This document shows, piece by piece, positions 1 to 9,753 of a stretch of 64,000 bases of DNA; the stretch's first letter is position 1; each line of letters begins with the position of its first letter. Made by a program: the position numbers and the translations under genes. Under the pieces are notes generated by a model. The model was not told the DNA's origin and did no database searches. It saw nothing but the letters and a program-made list of their open reading frames with translations. Origin of the DNA: CAZIUL01 sp964542475 (lineage in GTDB: Bacteria > Planctomycetota > B15-G4 > CAYZWU01); NCBI GenBank assembly GCA_964542475.1, contig CAZIUL010000017.1, positions 1-64,000 of the forward strand, given 5' to 3'.

Positions 1-357
1 GCGTTACCAGCAACATTGATCGTGAACGTTGTGAACTCGATATTCTGGGGAAACATCATTAACGGTGATGTGGATCCGAACTATGCGGGAACGATATCGT
101 ACAGCGATTGGGCTGAGGGCTTCAACTATGGCGGAGCAGGGCATAATAACTCTATCGAGTCCGACCCCCATTTCGTGGACGATGAGTATCACCTGCAGTA
201 CAACCCGACGTACCCATCAGAATGCGTTGATTCCGGGGACAACACGGCAGCACCGGGTGTTCGAAGGGACATGGAAGGGGATGACCGGAAAATCGACGGT
301 GACGGGGACCAGGAGGTGGACACCGACATGGGCGCTGACGAGCACGATCCAGGATAA
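1..357 (+). CDS. 3' end of a secreted beta-helix-type protein (partial)
   Basis: The frame is open from the first base, so only the last ~118 codons of a longer gene are visible. A stretch reading SIFWGNIING looks like a turn of a right-handed parallel beta-helix. The acidic ending (DGDGDQEVDTDMGADE) is the kind of tail that closes many large extracellular beta-helix proteins of PVC bacteria. No catalytic site can be judged from this fragment. The stop is 8 bases before the start of the FG-GAP gene, so the two are probably co-transcribed. The family call is inference from a short segment; an adhesin-like or polysaccharide-lyase-like protein are both possible. Confidence 0.55.
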   Translation, partial: ALPATLIVNVVNSIFWGNIINGDVDPNYAGTISYSDWAEGFNYGGAGHNNSIESDPHFVDDEYHLQYNPTYPSECVDSGDNTAAPGVRRDMEGDDRKIDGDGDQEVDTDMGADEHDPG

Positions 358-365
358 CGGAGGAT

Positions 366-1229
366 ATGTTGATGAAGAGCAAAAAAACGACTACGGCATT
401 TGCATGCCTGCTCGCTTTTATTGTACTGGGTTCTTTTGCCCGTGCGCAGTTCGAGGAGTACTACCACCTTCTATACAAGTTCGAGGGATACCACAAGAAC
501 CAATCGTTCGGGAGGGCAGTGTACCTGACCGGCGACGTTACCGGAGACGGCTGCGGGGATATTCTCGTGGGAGCTGACGGGGAGGACATAGGGCAGTTGA
601 ACAGCGCGGGCAGGGTCTACGTGTATTCCGGCTTCGATGGAGAGCTCTTGTACGTTTACGACGGTGAAGAAACGTACGAATTCCTCGGCAGAGCTCTTTC
701 GGATATAGGGGACACAGACGGTGACGGGCTGTCAGAATTCCTGATCGGATATAAAAACGCGGATTTTTTGATCTATGGAGACACAGGCAAGGTATACCAC
801 TGTTCAGGGCTGGACGGCTCTGTTATATACGAATACATAGGTGAAACATGGGGTGACAGGTTCGGATGTGATGTCGAGGGTTTGGGGGATGCGGACGGGG
901 ACGGGTGCGGAGATTTCATCGTTGGGGCAGACTGCTACGATGAAGGACAACCACCAACCAAGAGAGGCGCGGTCTACGTCTACTCGGGCAGAAGCCGTGC
1001 TCTTCTTTACAAGTACGAGGGGGAGTACCAGACCGAGGAGCTGGGTTACAAGGTGTGCCGAACCGGCGACGTGGACCTGGACGGGCTTGACGATTTTGCC
1101 TTTCTTACGCTGAACAACCATACCCGCGGCCGTGCAATCGGGCTCGGGGGAAGGGTGACGGTATGCTCGAGCGCGGACGGTTCAATCATCACGGAGATCT
1201 TCGGCTATATTCCTGAAACACCCTTGTGA
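366..1229 (+). CDS. FG-GAP beta-propeller protein, N-terminal part (blades 1-4), cut by in-frame TGA
   Basis: Starts ATG after a GGAGG ribosome site and has a clear signal peptide (hydrophobic AFACLLAFIVLGSFARA). Four FG-GAP/integrin-alpha blades follow, each with a calcium-loop motif: DVTGDGCGD, DTDGDGLSE, DADGDGCGD and DVDLDGLDD. The frame ends in TGA at 1227-1229, but the same frame continues at once with three more blades, giving exactly seven, the normal number for a closed propeller. Product would be exported and probably bind a ligand or carbohydrate. I read 366-2057 as one gene with a nonsense change (for example GGA or CGA to TGA) or a sequencing error. TGA is used as an ordinary stop elsewhere in the window, so a changed genetic code is unlikely. 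Confidence 0.8.
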   Translation: MLMKSKKTTTAFACLLAFIVLGSFARAQFEEYYHLLYKFEGYHKNQSFGRAVYLTGDVTGDGCGDILVGADGEDIGQLNSAGRVYVYSGFDGELLYVYDGEETYEFLGRALSDIGDTDGDGLSEFLIGYKNADFLIYGDTGKVYHCSGLDGSVIYEYIGETWGDRFGCDVEGLGDADGDGCGDFIVGADCYDEGQPPTKRGAVYVYSGRSRALLYKYEGEYQTEELGYKVCRTGDVDLDGLDDFAFLTLNNHTRGRAIGLGGRVTVCSSADGSIITEIFGYIPETPL

Positions 1230-2057
1230 TGCATCGAATACGGAGGCGATATAAACGGGGACGGATGGCCGGATCTGCTGGTCGGACAGCAGAACTACAA
1301 AAACGGTTCCAGGGACAATGCCGGCCGCGCGTTTGTCTACTCCGGCAAGGACTGGACTTTGATCTACACCTATGTCGGCTGCAACAAGAATGGAATGCTG
1401 GGATCCTCCCTTTCAACAGCCGGGGACCTGGATGATGACGGCTGCTGCGACTTTCTTGTCGGCGCACACGGTACAAACGATATCGGCAAATTGAGTGGTG
1501 GGGCTGTTTATGTTCATTCGGGTAATGACGGATCGCAGCTTGGTGTGCTTTACGGTGATGAAGACGGTGAAATGATTGGCCTTTCACTTCACGGCGGAGG
1601 CGATGTAAACGCTGACGGACTGCCGGATATAATCATCGGCACAAGCGAGGACATAAACGGCATCGTTGGTTCCGGCAGCGTTCTCGTGTACGCCGCCAAA
1701 TCGCTCCATGCCACGGACCAGGTCCCCCTGGGCAGTACCCTGGAGCTTAACATGCGCATTCCCGCCATGCCGCTTGGCATCTACTACCTTGCCTTCTCGC
1801 TCGGCACGGAACCAGGCATGGCCCTGGGCACGCGCACAATTCCCCTGAACGCGGACGTGCTTTTCTCGATCACCTTTGGCAATCCGGCGTTTATAGGAAA
1901 CCTGGATCCGGAAGGAGAAAAACAGGTTATCCTCCAGATACCCATCGACCCCGCACTATCCGGTCTCATCTTCTACAGCGCCTTCATGATGTACGACCAG
2001 GCCGCGCCCAAGCTGGTAAAAACCATATCGAATCCCGAGGAGATCGAGATCTTGTAA
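1230..2057 (+). CDS. FG-GAP beta-propeller protein, C-terminal part (blades 5-7)
   Basis: In-frame continuation of the gene that starts at 366, directly after the TGA at 1227-1229. It holds blades 5-7, with calcium loops DINGDGWPD, DLDDDGCCD and DVNADGLPD, then a ~110-residue tail that may be a surface-anchoring or beta-sandwich domain. If translated alone, the first usable start is a TTG at 1359, which would lose blade 5, has no good ribosome site and lacks a signal peptide. A functional stand-alone protein is therefore unlikely. Either the stop is read through, or the gene is a recent pseudogene, or the base is an error. Confidence 0.7.
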   Translation, partial: CIEYGGDINGDGWPDLLVGQQNYKNGSRDNAGRAFVYSGKDWTLIYTYVGCNKNGMLGSSLSTAGDLDDDGCCDFLVGAHGTNDIGKLSGGAVYVHSGNDGSQLGVLYGDEDGEMIGLSLHGGGDVNADGLPDIIIGTSEDINGIVGSGSVLVYAAKSLHATDQVPLGSTLELNMRIPAMPLGIYYLAFSLGTEPGMALGTRTIPLNADVLFSITFGNPAFIGNLDPEGEKQVILQIPIDPALSGLIFYSAFMMYDQAAPKLVKTISNPEEIEIL

Positions 2058-2089
2058 AAATCGCGTCACCGCAATAACCGGGATCGACA

Positions 2090-2234
2090 ATGGAGGGCGG
2101 CTGCTTTGTCAGCGCCGGAATGGAGGGCGGCTGCTTTGTCGACGCCGTAAACGAAAAGGCGGCATGGAGGGCGTCGCTCCGTCGACGCCGGAAGAAAAGA
2201 GGCGGCAACAGAGTGCCGCCCTCCAGACGCCGGA
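2090..2234. repeat. Degenerate intergenic repeat array (TGGAGGGCGGC units)
   Basis: Three direct units start at about 2090, 2120 and 2164. Each begins ATGGAGGGCG, continues with a CTGCTTTGTC-like or CTCCGTC-like block and ends near GACGCCGGAA. A fourth unit is inverted (GTGCCGCCCTCCA at ~2214-2226), so the array can fold into GC hairpins. It sits between the convergent FG-GAP gene and the thioredoxin-fold gene. Short extragenic repeats like this are typical of some PVC genomes; a role as bidirectional terminator is possible but not shown. Confidence 0.6.
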
Positions 2235-2240
2235 AAAAAA

Positions 2241-2290
2241 GATCCGTGTTTATCCGTGTTTATCAGTGTCCATCCGTGGTTCTCTTTCTC
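2241..2290 (-). repeat. ATCCGTGTT 10-mer repeat, copy 1
   Basis: Four tandem 10-base units (gatccgtgtt, tatccgtgtt, tatcagtgtc, catccgtggt) followed by tctctttctc. It lies 16 bases past the stop of the minus-strand gene 2307-4613. The transcript of that gene would read AGAGAACCACGGATGGACAC. The same motif recurs at 23431-23460 and 43491-43520, again just downstream of minus-strand genes. Confidence 0.7.
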
Positions 2291-2306
2291 CGCCTCTTCC
2301 TCCGGG

Positions 2307-4613
2307 TTAAAGCCCTCTCCGCCTTCCTCGCCTCCCGCTCCTCAAAGGCCGGTTCGGTCCTTCGCGCTCGTACGCCGGCAGGCGCAGCAGCTCGGGATCG
2401 AGCTCGGCCATGGCCGCCTCTAGCTTTGCAACGAGCTCATCCTGCCCCATCTCCCTGAGCTTCTGAAGGAGCATCCTTGCGGTGTCAGCCGGCGAGATGT
2501 TGAGCCCGTCCAGTGTTGCCGCAGCCCCGGGTTTCCGCTCAAAGGATTGAATCAGCTTTGCCAACGCGTTCTCGTACTCCTCGCGCTCGAAAGCTATCCG
2601 CGCGCAACCAGCGATCGCGAGAGCAACGTAGTGATCGGCTGTATCGCGGTTCTCAAGGTTTTCCTCGATCCAGTGATTGAAACGATCGATCCCGCGCTCA
2701 TACGCTGCAACCGCCTTTTCCTCTTCGCCTGCGCGCCTGCAAAACTCCGCTGTAACCAGCGATGCATACCCTGCGTACCATTCGATGTTCGACGGCGCAT
2801 CTTTCTCCCTGAGCATGGTTTCGTAGACAGGTTCCAGCCCGCCGGCCCCTTTTTCCTTGAGGACACGTCCTCGCAGCCGGTCGTGCAGGCTCCACGAACT
2901 CGGAAAACGGGCGAGCCCCTCATCAAGGACCCGGCACGCCTGCCCCACAGCGCCCAGCAGCTTCAAAAAATCGTAGTGTGCCGCAGCATGTGTGTCATTG
3001 CCGTACGGATGGCGCGTGAGCACGGAGTAAGCCGCATTCAGATCGGTGAGCCATTCCCCGGTTCCCGCGAACGCCTTTGACCAGGACGACCAGTCCTTTT
3101 TTTCGCGCACAGCCCCGGCAATGGCCTGCCTGCGCGCCATTGCAAAAAGCTCGATTACAGCCATCGCGCTCCATTCCATTTCACCGGGCGGCATGCTGCT
3201 CACCGCGGTCTCGGCGCGCGCGTAGGCCGCCTCGGTATCCCCGAGCTGATAAGCCGAAAGCCCGATTACCGCGCTCACTCTCCAGTCGTACGCACCTAGC
3301 ATCTCCGCCTTTAAAGCGATGTCATGCGCATCCGTAAAAAGGGAACGCGCGAATTCATGCTCGCTCTCGGATTGCTCGTGCCCGAAAACAAGAAAAGCTA
3401 CCGCGAGTTCGAGATGCTGCAACGCGTCGCCGGACGCGAGCACCTTCCCCTGGTTCTCGATCCGCGACTCAACCTCGGAAATATCAATCAAGGGCACCGG
3501 CGGTCCTGCGGCATCGAACGCCCCGGACCAGCCCTCAACATCCACAACGCTCGATCGCCCGGCCAGCCCCTGGTGAACAACCGAAAGCATGCGCGCCCGC
3601 GGCGAAGACTCGCCAAGCCGCGCAAGCGCATCGATCAGGGCGTCACGCTCCGGTGTTTCCATGGGAGCGCGAAGAGCTTCGGTGATAAGGTTGAATGAGG
3701 CCGCGGACTTTGACCTGGCGAGTGCGTGTCGTGCAAGCCTGTTCAGCTCGACGTCAAAGCCGAACACGGCGAGACGCAAGAGGTCCACCTGCTCCGCTTC
3801 GGGCCGCTCGATCGCAGCCTCCAGCAGGGAGCGGCGCATGGCCTTGTCGCCCTCGAGGTACGCCCTCTCCACCGCTTTCCTGTCGCGGATGTCCCGGCTC
3901 TCGACTCGCTCGAGAATAGGGCGGTCGCTCCGGATTACCACTGACGAGCTGTTCGTTCGGTTCTCCACGCCCTCGCGAATCGCTTCAAAAACCGAGTCGG
4001 TGTCGAACGCGTAGTAAACATCGTACGTCTCCCGGCCGTCGAGCTCCACGCCGATGTGGCGTGGAGCGATGCGCCGGTCGTCGAAGAACTCCTTGAACAG
4101 GCCCGGCTCGATGGCGATGTGCTCGCCGCAGGTCACGCACCCGAAACGCGGGCAAAGGATCCGTTGCCCCTGCTCGTCGTAGTCGCGCGGCGTGTGGCGG
4201 TAGACCGATGCGATCACGCACACGTACGGCTCGTAAAGCTTTGCGATCTCGGGGTCGCGATAACGTTTACCCGCGTAGTGCTCGCTCGCGATCTCGCCGT
4301 CCATGTTCACGCACACGAGAATCGGCTTGCCGGTTTCACGCGAGACAGCCAGCGCATCCTCCCAGGTGCGCTGCCATGTGATCAGGCAGGGTTTTTTCCA
4401 GTCTTCAGTTGTTGGAGCGGACCACATCTCCTCCCGGTTGACAGGCATACGGTCGCCCGCGCGGTCCTGGGCGACAGATGCAGCAGACACGAACAATGCG
4501 GTAACGAGCAGCAGAACAAACCCGCGCACGCAGAGCCGCTTCCGGGCAATGGTCAGGAAAATCCGTCTTGTTGACACGATGCACTTCGGCAAGTATATTG
4601 ATAATCTTGACAT
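2307..4613 (-). CDS. Exported thioredoxin-fold and TPR protein
   Basis: 768 residues. Start ATG at 4613 is supported by a GAGG site 6 bases upstream. Residues ~25-48 form a hydrophobic signal/anchor (VLLLVTALFVSAASVA). A thioredoxin-like domain follows (~60-220): WEDALAVSRETGKPILV is the usual first helix and strand, and a cysteine cluster CPRFGCVTCGEHI lies where a metal or redox site could be, although the classic CXXC position is not conserved. The rest (~230-750) is alpha-helical with TPR-like repeats. Probably periplasmic; a role in protein quality control or redox is inference. It is divergent from the moxR-bat operon and may share its promoter region (4614-4755), where I see no clear motif. 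Confidence 0.75.
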   Translation of the reverse strand: MSRLSIYLPKCIVSTRRIFLTIARKRLCVRGFVLLLVTALFVSAASVAQDRAGDRMPVNREEMWSAPTTEDWKKPCLITWQRTWEDALAVSRETGKPILVCVNMDGEIASEHYAGKRYRDPEIAKLYEPYVCVIASVYRHTPRDYDEQGQRILCPRFGCVTCGEHIAIEPGLFKEFFDDRRIAPRHIGVELDGRETYDVYYAFDTDSVFEAIREGVENRTNSSSVVIRSDRPILERVESRDIRDRKAVERAYLEGDKAMRRSLLEAAIERPEAEQVDLLRLAVFGFDVELNRLARHALARSKSAASFNLITEALRAPMETPERDALIDALARLGESSPRARMLSVVHQGLAGRSSVVDVEGWSGAFDAAGPPVPLIDISEVESRIENQGKVLASGDALQHLELAVAFLVFGHEQSESEHEFARSLFTDAHDIALKAEMLGAYDWRVSAVIGLSAYQLGDTEAAYARAETAVSSMPPGEMEWSAMAVIELFAMARRQAIAGAVREKKDWSSWSKAFAGTGEWLTDLNAAYSVLTRHPYGNDTHAAAHYDFLKLLGAVGQACRVLDEGLARFPSSWSLHDRLRGRVLKEKGAGGLEPVYETMLREKDAPSNIEWYAGYASLVTAEFCRRAGEEEKAVAAYERGIDRFNHWIEENLENRDTADHYVALAIAGCARIAFEREEYENALAKLIQSFERKPGAAATLDGLNISPADTARMLLQKLREMGQDELVAKLEAAMAELDPELLRLPAYEREGPNRPLRSGRRGRRRGL

Positions 4614-4755
4614 GAAAGACCTCGTTTGATCTTGAAAGGTTCAACTCCGGTTTATCCCGGCTAATCTACCGCATGGCAGCGGCCCCGGCAAACTGTTTTA
4701 TAACCGGGGCGCACCGAAACCTTAAAGATCCGAACCTTCGGGAGCCCTTACTCCA

Positions 4756-5745
<990 letters not shown>

Positions 5746-5793
5746 AAACGTCCACGGGGGAGGACGATCCTCCCTTCACATGGGATCAAACGG

Positions 5794-6708
5794 ATGATCG
5801 AGGACCACGAACTCGAACTGCCGGAGCTCCTCAAAGAGGTCCGCCGCATCGAGGTGCATAGCAGGCGGCTGGTCACAGGCGCGATGGCCGGCGGCTACAA
5901 CTCCGTGTTCCGCGGCTCGGGAATCGAGTTCGACGAGGTGCGCGAGTACGTTGACGGCGACGACCCCCGCTCGGTGGACTGGTCCGTGACCGCGCGCGTG
6001 GGCAGGCCGTACATAAAAAAGTACGTTGACGAACGCGAGCTCACGGTCCTGTTTCTCCTCGACCTCTCCGCATCGATGTACGGCGGCTTCGGTGCCTGGT
6101 CCGCGCGCCAGACGGCAGCGCGTGTGTGCGCGTGCCTTGCGCTGTCAGCGGTCACGAACAACGACAAGGTCGGGCTGATCGCATTCAGCCGGGCAATCGA
6201 CAGGTACGTGCCTCCCCAAAAAGGCATCGGCCATGTGCTGCGCATCATCCGCGACTGCCTGGCGCTCAAGGGCGGCAGCGCCCGCACCGAGATCGCGCCT
6301 GCCCTCGAGTTCGCGGCAAGCGTGCTGCGCCGCCGCACGATCATATTCCTGGTGTCCGATTTCCTGACGAGCGGATGGCATGATGTGATCGGCTTGTGCG
6401 CACGCCGCCACGACCTGATCGCGGTGCGGCTGCTTTTACCGGAGCTCGCGCCTTCGGACTACGGGCTGATGCGTGTGCGCGACCCCGAGACAGGATACGA
6501 AAGTGTTATCGACTGGCAAAACCGACGCACACGCGACGCGTATGCCGAGCGCGCGGCTGCCTGGCGAGCGCGGACCGAAGAAGAGCTGCGGCGGGCGCAA
6601 GTCGATCTGATGGATGTGCCCCTGCCGCGCAAGCACGACAGGGATGCGGTGGCGCGGCCGATCCTCGATTTCTTCCGCATGCGCGAACTTCGCGGAGCAA
6701 AACGATGA
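5794..6708 (+). CDS. DUF58 (VWA-like) protein of moxR-bat operon
   Basis: 304 residues. The DUF58 signature EYVDGDDPRSVDWSVTAR is at 51-68. A metal-ion-dependent adhesion site of the VWA fold starts with DLSAS at 90-94 and continues to the FLVSDFL strand. DUF58 proteins accompany MoxR in nearly all bat-type operons. No membrane segment, so probably cytoplasmic or peripheral. The stop overlaps the next start as ATGA at 6705-6708, indicating coupled translation. Confidence 0.93.
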   Translation: MIEDHELELPELLKEVRRIEVHSRRLVTGAMAGGYNSVFRGSGIEFDEVREYVDGDDPRSVDWSVTARVGRPYIKKYVDERELTVLFLLDLSASMYGGFGAWSARQTAARVCACLALSAVTNNDKVGLIAFSRAIDRYVPPQKGIGHVLRIIRDCLALKGGSARTEIAPALEFAASVLRRRTIIFLVSDFLTSGWHDVIGLCARRHDLIAVRLLLPELAPSDYGLMRVRDPETGYESVIDWQNRRTRDAYAERAAAWRARTEEELRRAQVDLMDVPLPRKHDRDAVARPILDFFRMRELRGAKR

Positions 6709-7685
6709 AAAGGCTCGTGTTGCCTATGTTGATCATCACGCTTGCGCCTGCCTTTGCCGGGTGGATCGAGGAGCCCGCTCAAAAGATGCTGCTGCTGATC
6801 AAGGCCGGAGCAAACGAGGTCGAACTCGGCAAGGCGTTCCCTCTCACGGTCGTCCGCGTATGGAACAGGGGGCACACGCCCGACAGGTGGAGCGATCAAC
6901 AGCTCTCCCCGCTGAAAGCCCTGCTGACAGGAACAACGCGGCGCGAGCACGATCAGTTGATCGAGGAGACGCGGCATTACCGGTGTTACGCGTTCTGTCT
7001 TGATGAGGTCAGGATACCCGCGCCCGTGTTCAGGGCAAGATCCGCATCCGGCGCCGCAGAACGCGTGGTGCACGGGAACGAGCTCACGCTCAGCGTCAAG
7101 CCCGCAATGGACCCTGATGTTGCACCAGGACCCGCGGAGCTGCCGGGCGGGCTTTTAAAGGAACCGGAGCGCTTCCCGTGGCTTTCCTGGTCAGGGGGCG
7201 GCGCAGCAGGGCTCGCAGCAATGGCCCTGCTCGTATGGTGCCTTCGCAGGAACGCGGCCCGGTCAAGGGCCATGTCCGGTGCTGGGCAGGATTCCCCGCA
7301 CGCACGCGCGCTCGATCGCCTGGAACGCCTCCGAAAGCAGCGGCCGGAAAGCAAGGAGGAGATCGACTCGTACCACGTCGAGGCGGCGGCGCTGATGCGC
7401 GAGTACATCGAGGGACGGTTCGCTGTGCGCGCTCCCAGGATGACAACCGAGGATCTCCTCGCATCTTCGCGGACAGCGAGCGCGCTCGACCCGCTGCACT
7501 GCTCCGTGTTATCAAGGTTCCTGTCGCGCTGCGACCTCGTCAAGTTCGGCTGCCAGATGCCCGGGGCCTCCGGTCTGAAAGAGCTGATCGAGGCGGCGGA
7601 GAGCTTTTTGCATTACACAAAGCCGGCCCTCAACACGCCTGACACGGCCGCGGCAAAGCATGCGGAAGGAAGCGGTGCTTTATGA
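6705..7685 (+). CDS. Membrane protein of bat operon (DUF4381-like)
   Basis: 326 residues. Start chosen at ATG 6705, inside the stop of the DUF58 gene (ATGA overlap); it gives a clean signal peptide (MKRLVLPMLIITLAPAFA). An extracytoplasmic domain of ~130 residues is followed by one membrane helix (AAGLAAMALLVWCLRR). A cytoplasmic helical tail with MTTEDLL and FLSRCDLVKFG follows, a pattern shared by proteins placed between DUF58 and BatA in such operons. Ends in another ATGA overlap with batA. Function unknown; likely a partner that links the BatA/BatB complex to MoxR. Confidence 0.85.
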   Translation: MKRLVLPMLIITLAPAFAGWIEEPAQKMLLLIKAGANEVELGKAFPLTVVRVWNRGHTPDRWSDQQLSPLKALLTGTTRREHDQLIEETRHYRCYAFCLDEVRIPAPVFRARSASGAAERVVHGNELTLSVKPAMDPDVAPGPAELPGGLLKEPERFPWLSWSGGGAAGLAAMALLVWCLRRNAARSRAMSGAGQDSPHARALDRLERLRKQRPESKEEIDSYHVEAAALMREYIEGRFAVRAPRMTTEDLLASSRTASALDPLHCSVLSRFLSRCDLVKFGCQMPGASGLKELIEAAESFLHYTKPALNTPDTAAAKHAEGSGAL

Positions 7686-8746
7686 GCTCCCTTTTCGATT
7701 CGTTGACAGGTTCGGCGATCCTCGACCCGTGGATGCTCCTGCTTGCCCTGCTCGTGCCTTTCGCGCTCTTTGTTCGGCGAATGAGAGGCTCGCCGGCTGT
7801 CCGGTTCGCGCCGGGTGGATTCCTTCAGCCCACGCCAGGCCCCGCGCATCCGCCCGATTCCGCGAACCGTTCCGGCATGCACACCGCGCCCGGCGAGCTG
7901 CCCCGTTCGTGGCGCGTGCGGTTTTTGTGGCTGCCGCAAGCTCTACGGGTCGCGGGTCTCCTGCTCGTTGTGCTGGCCCTGGCACGGCCGGTACACCGCA
8001 CTCAGCTTCCGTTCAAGGCCGAGGGCATCGACATCCTGCTTTGCCTCGACACCTCGTCATCAATGACGGCAAACGACATGGACCCGGCGCGAACGCGCCT
8101 TGATGTTGCCAGGGACGCTGCAAAGAGGTTCATCGCGAGACGGCCCGACGACCGCATCGGCCTGGTCTGCTTTGCGCGTTATCCGGACCTGCGCTGCCCC
8201 CCCACCCTGGACCATGACGCGCTCGGGCGCCTTCTGTCCGGGGTTACGACCGTGACGAGTGACGGGCCGGAGGATGCGACCGGCATCGGCACCGCACTGA
8301 CCCGCGCGGCACAGGTGCTCCAGAACAGCACGGCGAAGTCCAGGGTGATGATCCTGCTTACCGATGGCGAGGAAAACGTTGCCACGGATAAAACCCCTGA
8401 CGAGATCGCTCCCCTGCATGCGGCACAGCTTTGCGAGGAGCTGGGTTTGCGCGTGTACACCATCGCGGCCGGCATCGGCAGCCCTGACCGGTCCGGAAGC
8501 TGGGTTGATATCGACACCAGCCAGGTCGAGCGCCTGGCCGAGATGACCGGCGGCAGGTTCTACAAGGCACGCGACGCCGGTGCTGTAGACGGCGTGTACG
8601 CGAACATCAACGACCTCGAAAAAACCGAGATCGACAAGCCGCGCTACAAGATCGAGGAAAAGTTCCTGCCGTTCCTGATCGCTGCCCTGGTGCTTCTGCT
8701 CGCGAGCGGGCTGCTGCGCTCCCTTGTAATGGAGGTGCTGCCGTGA
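7682..8746 (+). CDS. batA: BatA-type VWA membrane protein
   Basis: 354 residues. Two N-terminal membrane segments (~16-32 and ~86-103) and one at the C-terminus (FLIALVLLLASGLLRS region) frame a VWA domain. The MIDAS motif is DTSSS at 123-127, with the later Thr and Asp-Gly (LLTDGEEN) positions intact. BatA was named for Bacteroides aerotolerance; family proteins work in envelope homeostasis with MoxR. Start ATG at 7682 overlaps the previous stop, and the stop overlaps batB (8743-8746). Confidence 0.92.
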   Translation: MSSLFDSLTGSAILDPWMLLLALLVPFALFVRRMRGSPAVRFAPGGFLQPTPGPAHPPDSANRSGMHTAPGELPRSWRVRFLWLPQALRVAGLLLVVLALARPVHRTQLPFKAEGIDILLCLDTSSSMTANDMDPARTRLDVARDAAKRFIARRPDDRIGLVCFARYPDLRCPPTLDHDALGRLLSGVTTVTSDGPEDATGIGTALTRAAQVLQNSTAKSRVMILLTDGEENVATDKTPDEIAPLHAAQLCEELGLRVYTIAAGIGSPDRSGSWVDIDTSQVERLAEMTGGRFYKARDAGAVDGVYANINDLEKTEIDKPRYKIEEKFLPFLIAALVLLLASGLLRSLVMEVLP

Positions 8747-9753
8747 ATCCGCGCGACCTGTTCCTGCTCCCGAATGCGCTGCCGGTTCTGCTGCTGGTGC
8801 CGCTCGTGTGGCTCCTGCAGCACATTCTCGACCGCGTCCGTGCAGCACGGCTGAAGCGCGTGACCGGAGGTGCGCGTGTGCGCGCTCTCACCGCGGAAAT
8901 GTGCGCGGGACAGCGCCGTGCGCGGCGCAGGCTCGCTGCGGCGTCTCTTTTTCTGGCGCTGATCGCAATGCTGCAACCCGTACTGGGCGAAGGCGTGCGC
9001 AAGGTCGAACAACCCTGCATCGATATCGTTGTGTGCCTCGATGTGTCGCAATCCATGCTTGCACGCGACCTGCACCCCAGCCGCCTCGACCGCGCAAAAA
9101 ACGAAATCCGCACGCTGGCGGAGCGCGTCAGCGGGATTCGCATGGCTCTTGTGGTTTTTGCGGGAGAGGCCCGCCTGAGGGTACCGCTCACGCGGGACAT
9201 GGTCTCGTTCGCGGGCCTGCTTGAAGAGGCCGGGCCTTTCAGCGTCGAGCGCGGGGGCACGGACATCGGCTCTGCTCTGGAATGCGCGCTCAAAGCGCTG
9301 GAAGGCGCAACCGGCAGTCATGAGGTTGTGCTGCTGCTCACCGATGGTGAAGAGATCGAGCAGAGCGGGATCAGCGCCGCAAAAAAGTGCTTGGACAGGA
9401 ACATCAAGGTTCATTGCGCGGGTTTCGGATCAACGCGCGGCAGCAAGATCACGATAGAGGAGAACGGCAGCGAAACCTTCCTGCTCGACCGCTTTGATGA
9501 AGAGGTCGTCTCAACAATGCGTCCGGAAAGGATGCGCCGGATCGCGGAGACAGCCGGCGGCGGATTCGTGAACGCGGGGACAGGCCCTTTTGCACTGCTC
9601 GACCTGTACAAGGTGAACATCGCAGCGATGGCGCGCAAGTCTTTGGATGCCGACGCGGGCCGCGTACGCATGAACCGCTACCAGTGGCCGCTGCTAGGGG
9701 CGTTTCTGCTCCTGATAATGGAGCTGTGCCTGACCGATCGGAGGAAGCGATGA
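8743..9753 (+). CDS. batB: BatB-type VWA membrane protein
   Basis: 336 residues, GTG start in the overlap with batA. Same layout as BatA: two N-terminal helices (about 10-28 and 63-80), a VWA domain with MIDAS DVSQS at 100-104 and LLLTDGEE, then a C-terminal helix (WPLLGAFLLLIMELCL). An extra block, NGSETFLLDRFDEEVVSTM, is the typical BatB segment before the final helix. Overlaps the next gene as ATGA at 9750-9753. Confidence 0.92.
   Translation: MNPRDLFLLPNALPVLLLVPLVWLLQHILDRVRAARLKRVTGGARVRALTAEMCAGQRRARRRLAAASLFLALIAMLQPVLGEGVRKVEQPCIDIVVCLDVSQSMLARDLHPSRLDRAKNEIRTLAERVSGIRMALVVFAGEARLRVPLTRDMVSFAGLLEEAGPFSVERGGTDIGSALECALKALEGATGSHEVVLLLTDGEEIEQSGISAAKKCLDRNIKVHCAGFGSTRGSKITIEENGSETFLLDRFDEEVVSTMRPERMRRIAETAGGGFVNAGTGPFALLDLYKVNIAAMARKSLDADAGRVRMNRYQWPLLGAFLLLIMELCLTDRRKR

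Noticed and set aside
1227..1300. Selenocysteine insertion at the in-frame TGA
   Set aside because: Only a weak hairpin (GGCC...GGTC) lies downstream, the site is a propeller loop with no redox motif, and no sel gene is in the window. Kept as an unlikely alternative.
2241..2290. CRISPR-like short tandem repeat
   Set aside because: Units are 10 bases with no spacers and no cas genes nearby.
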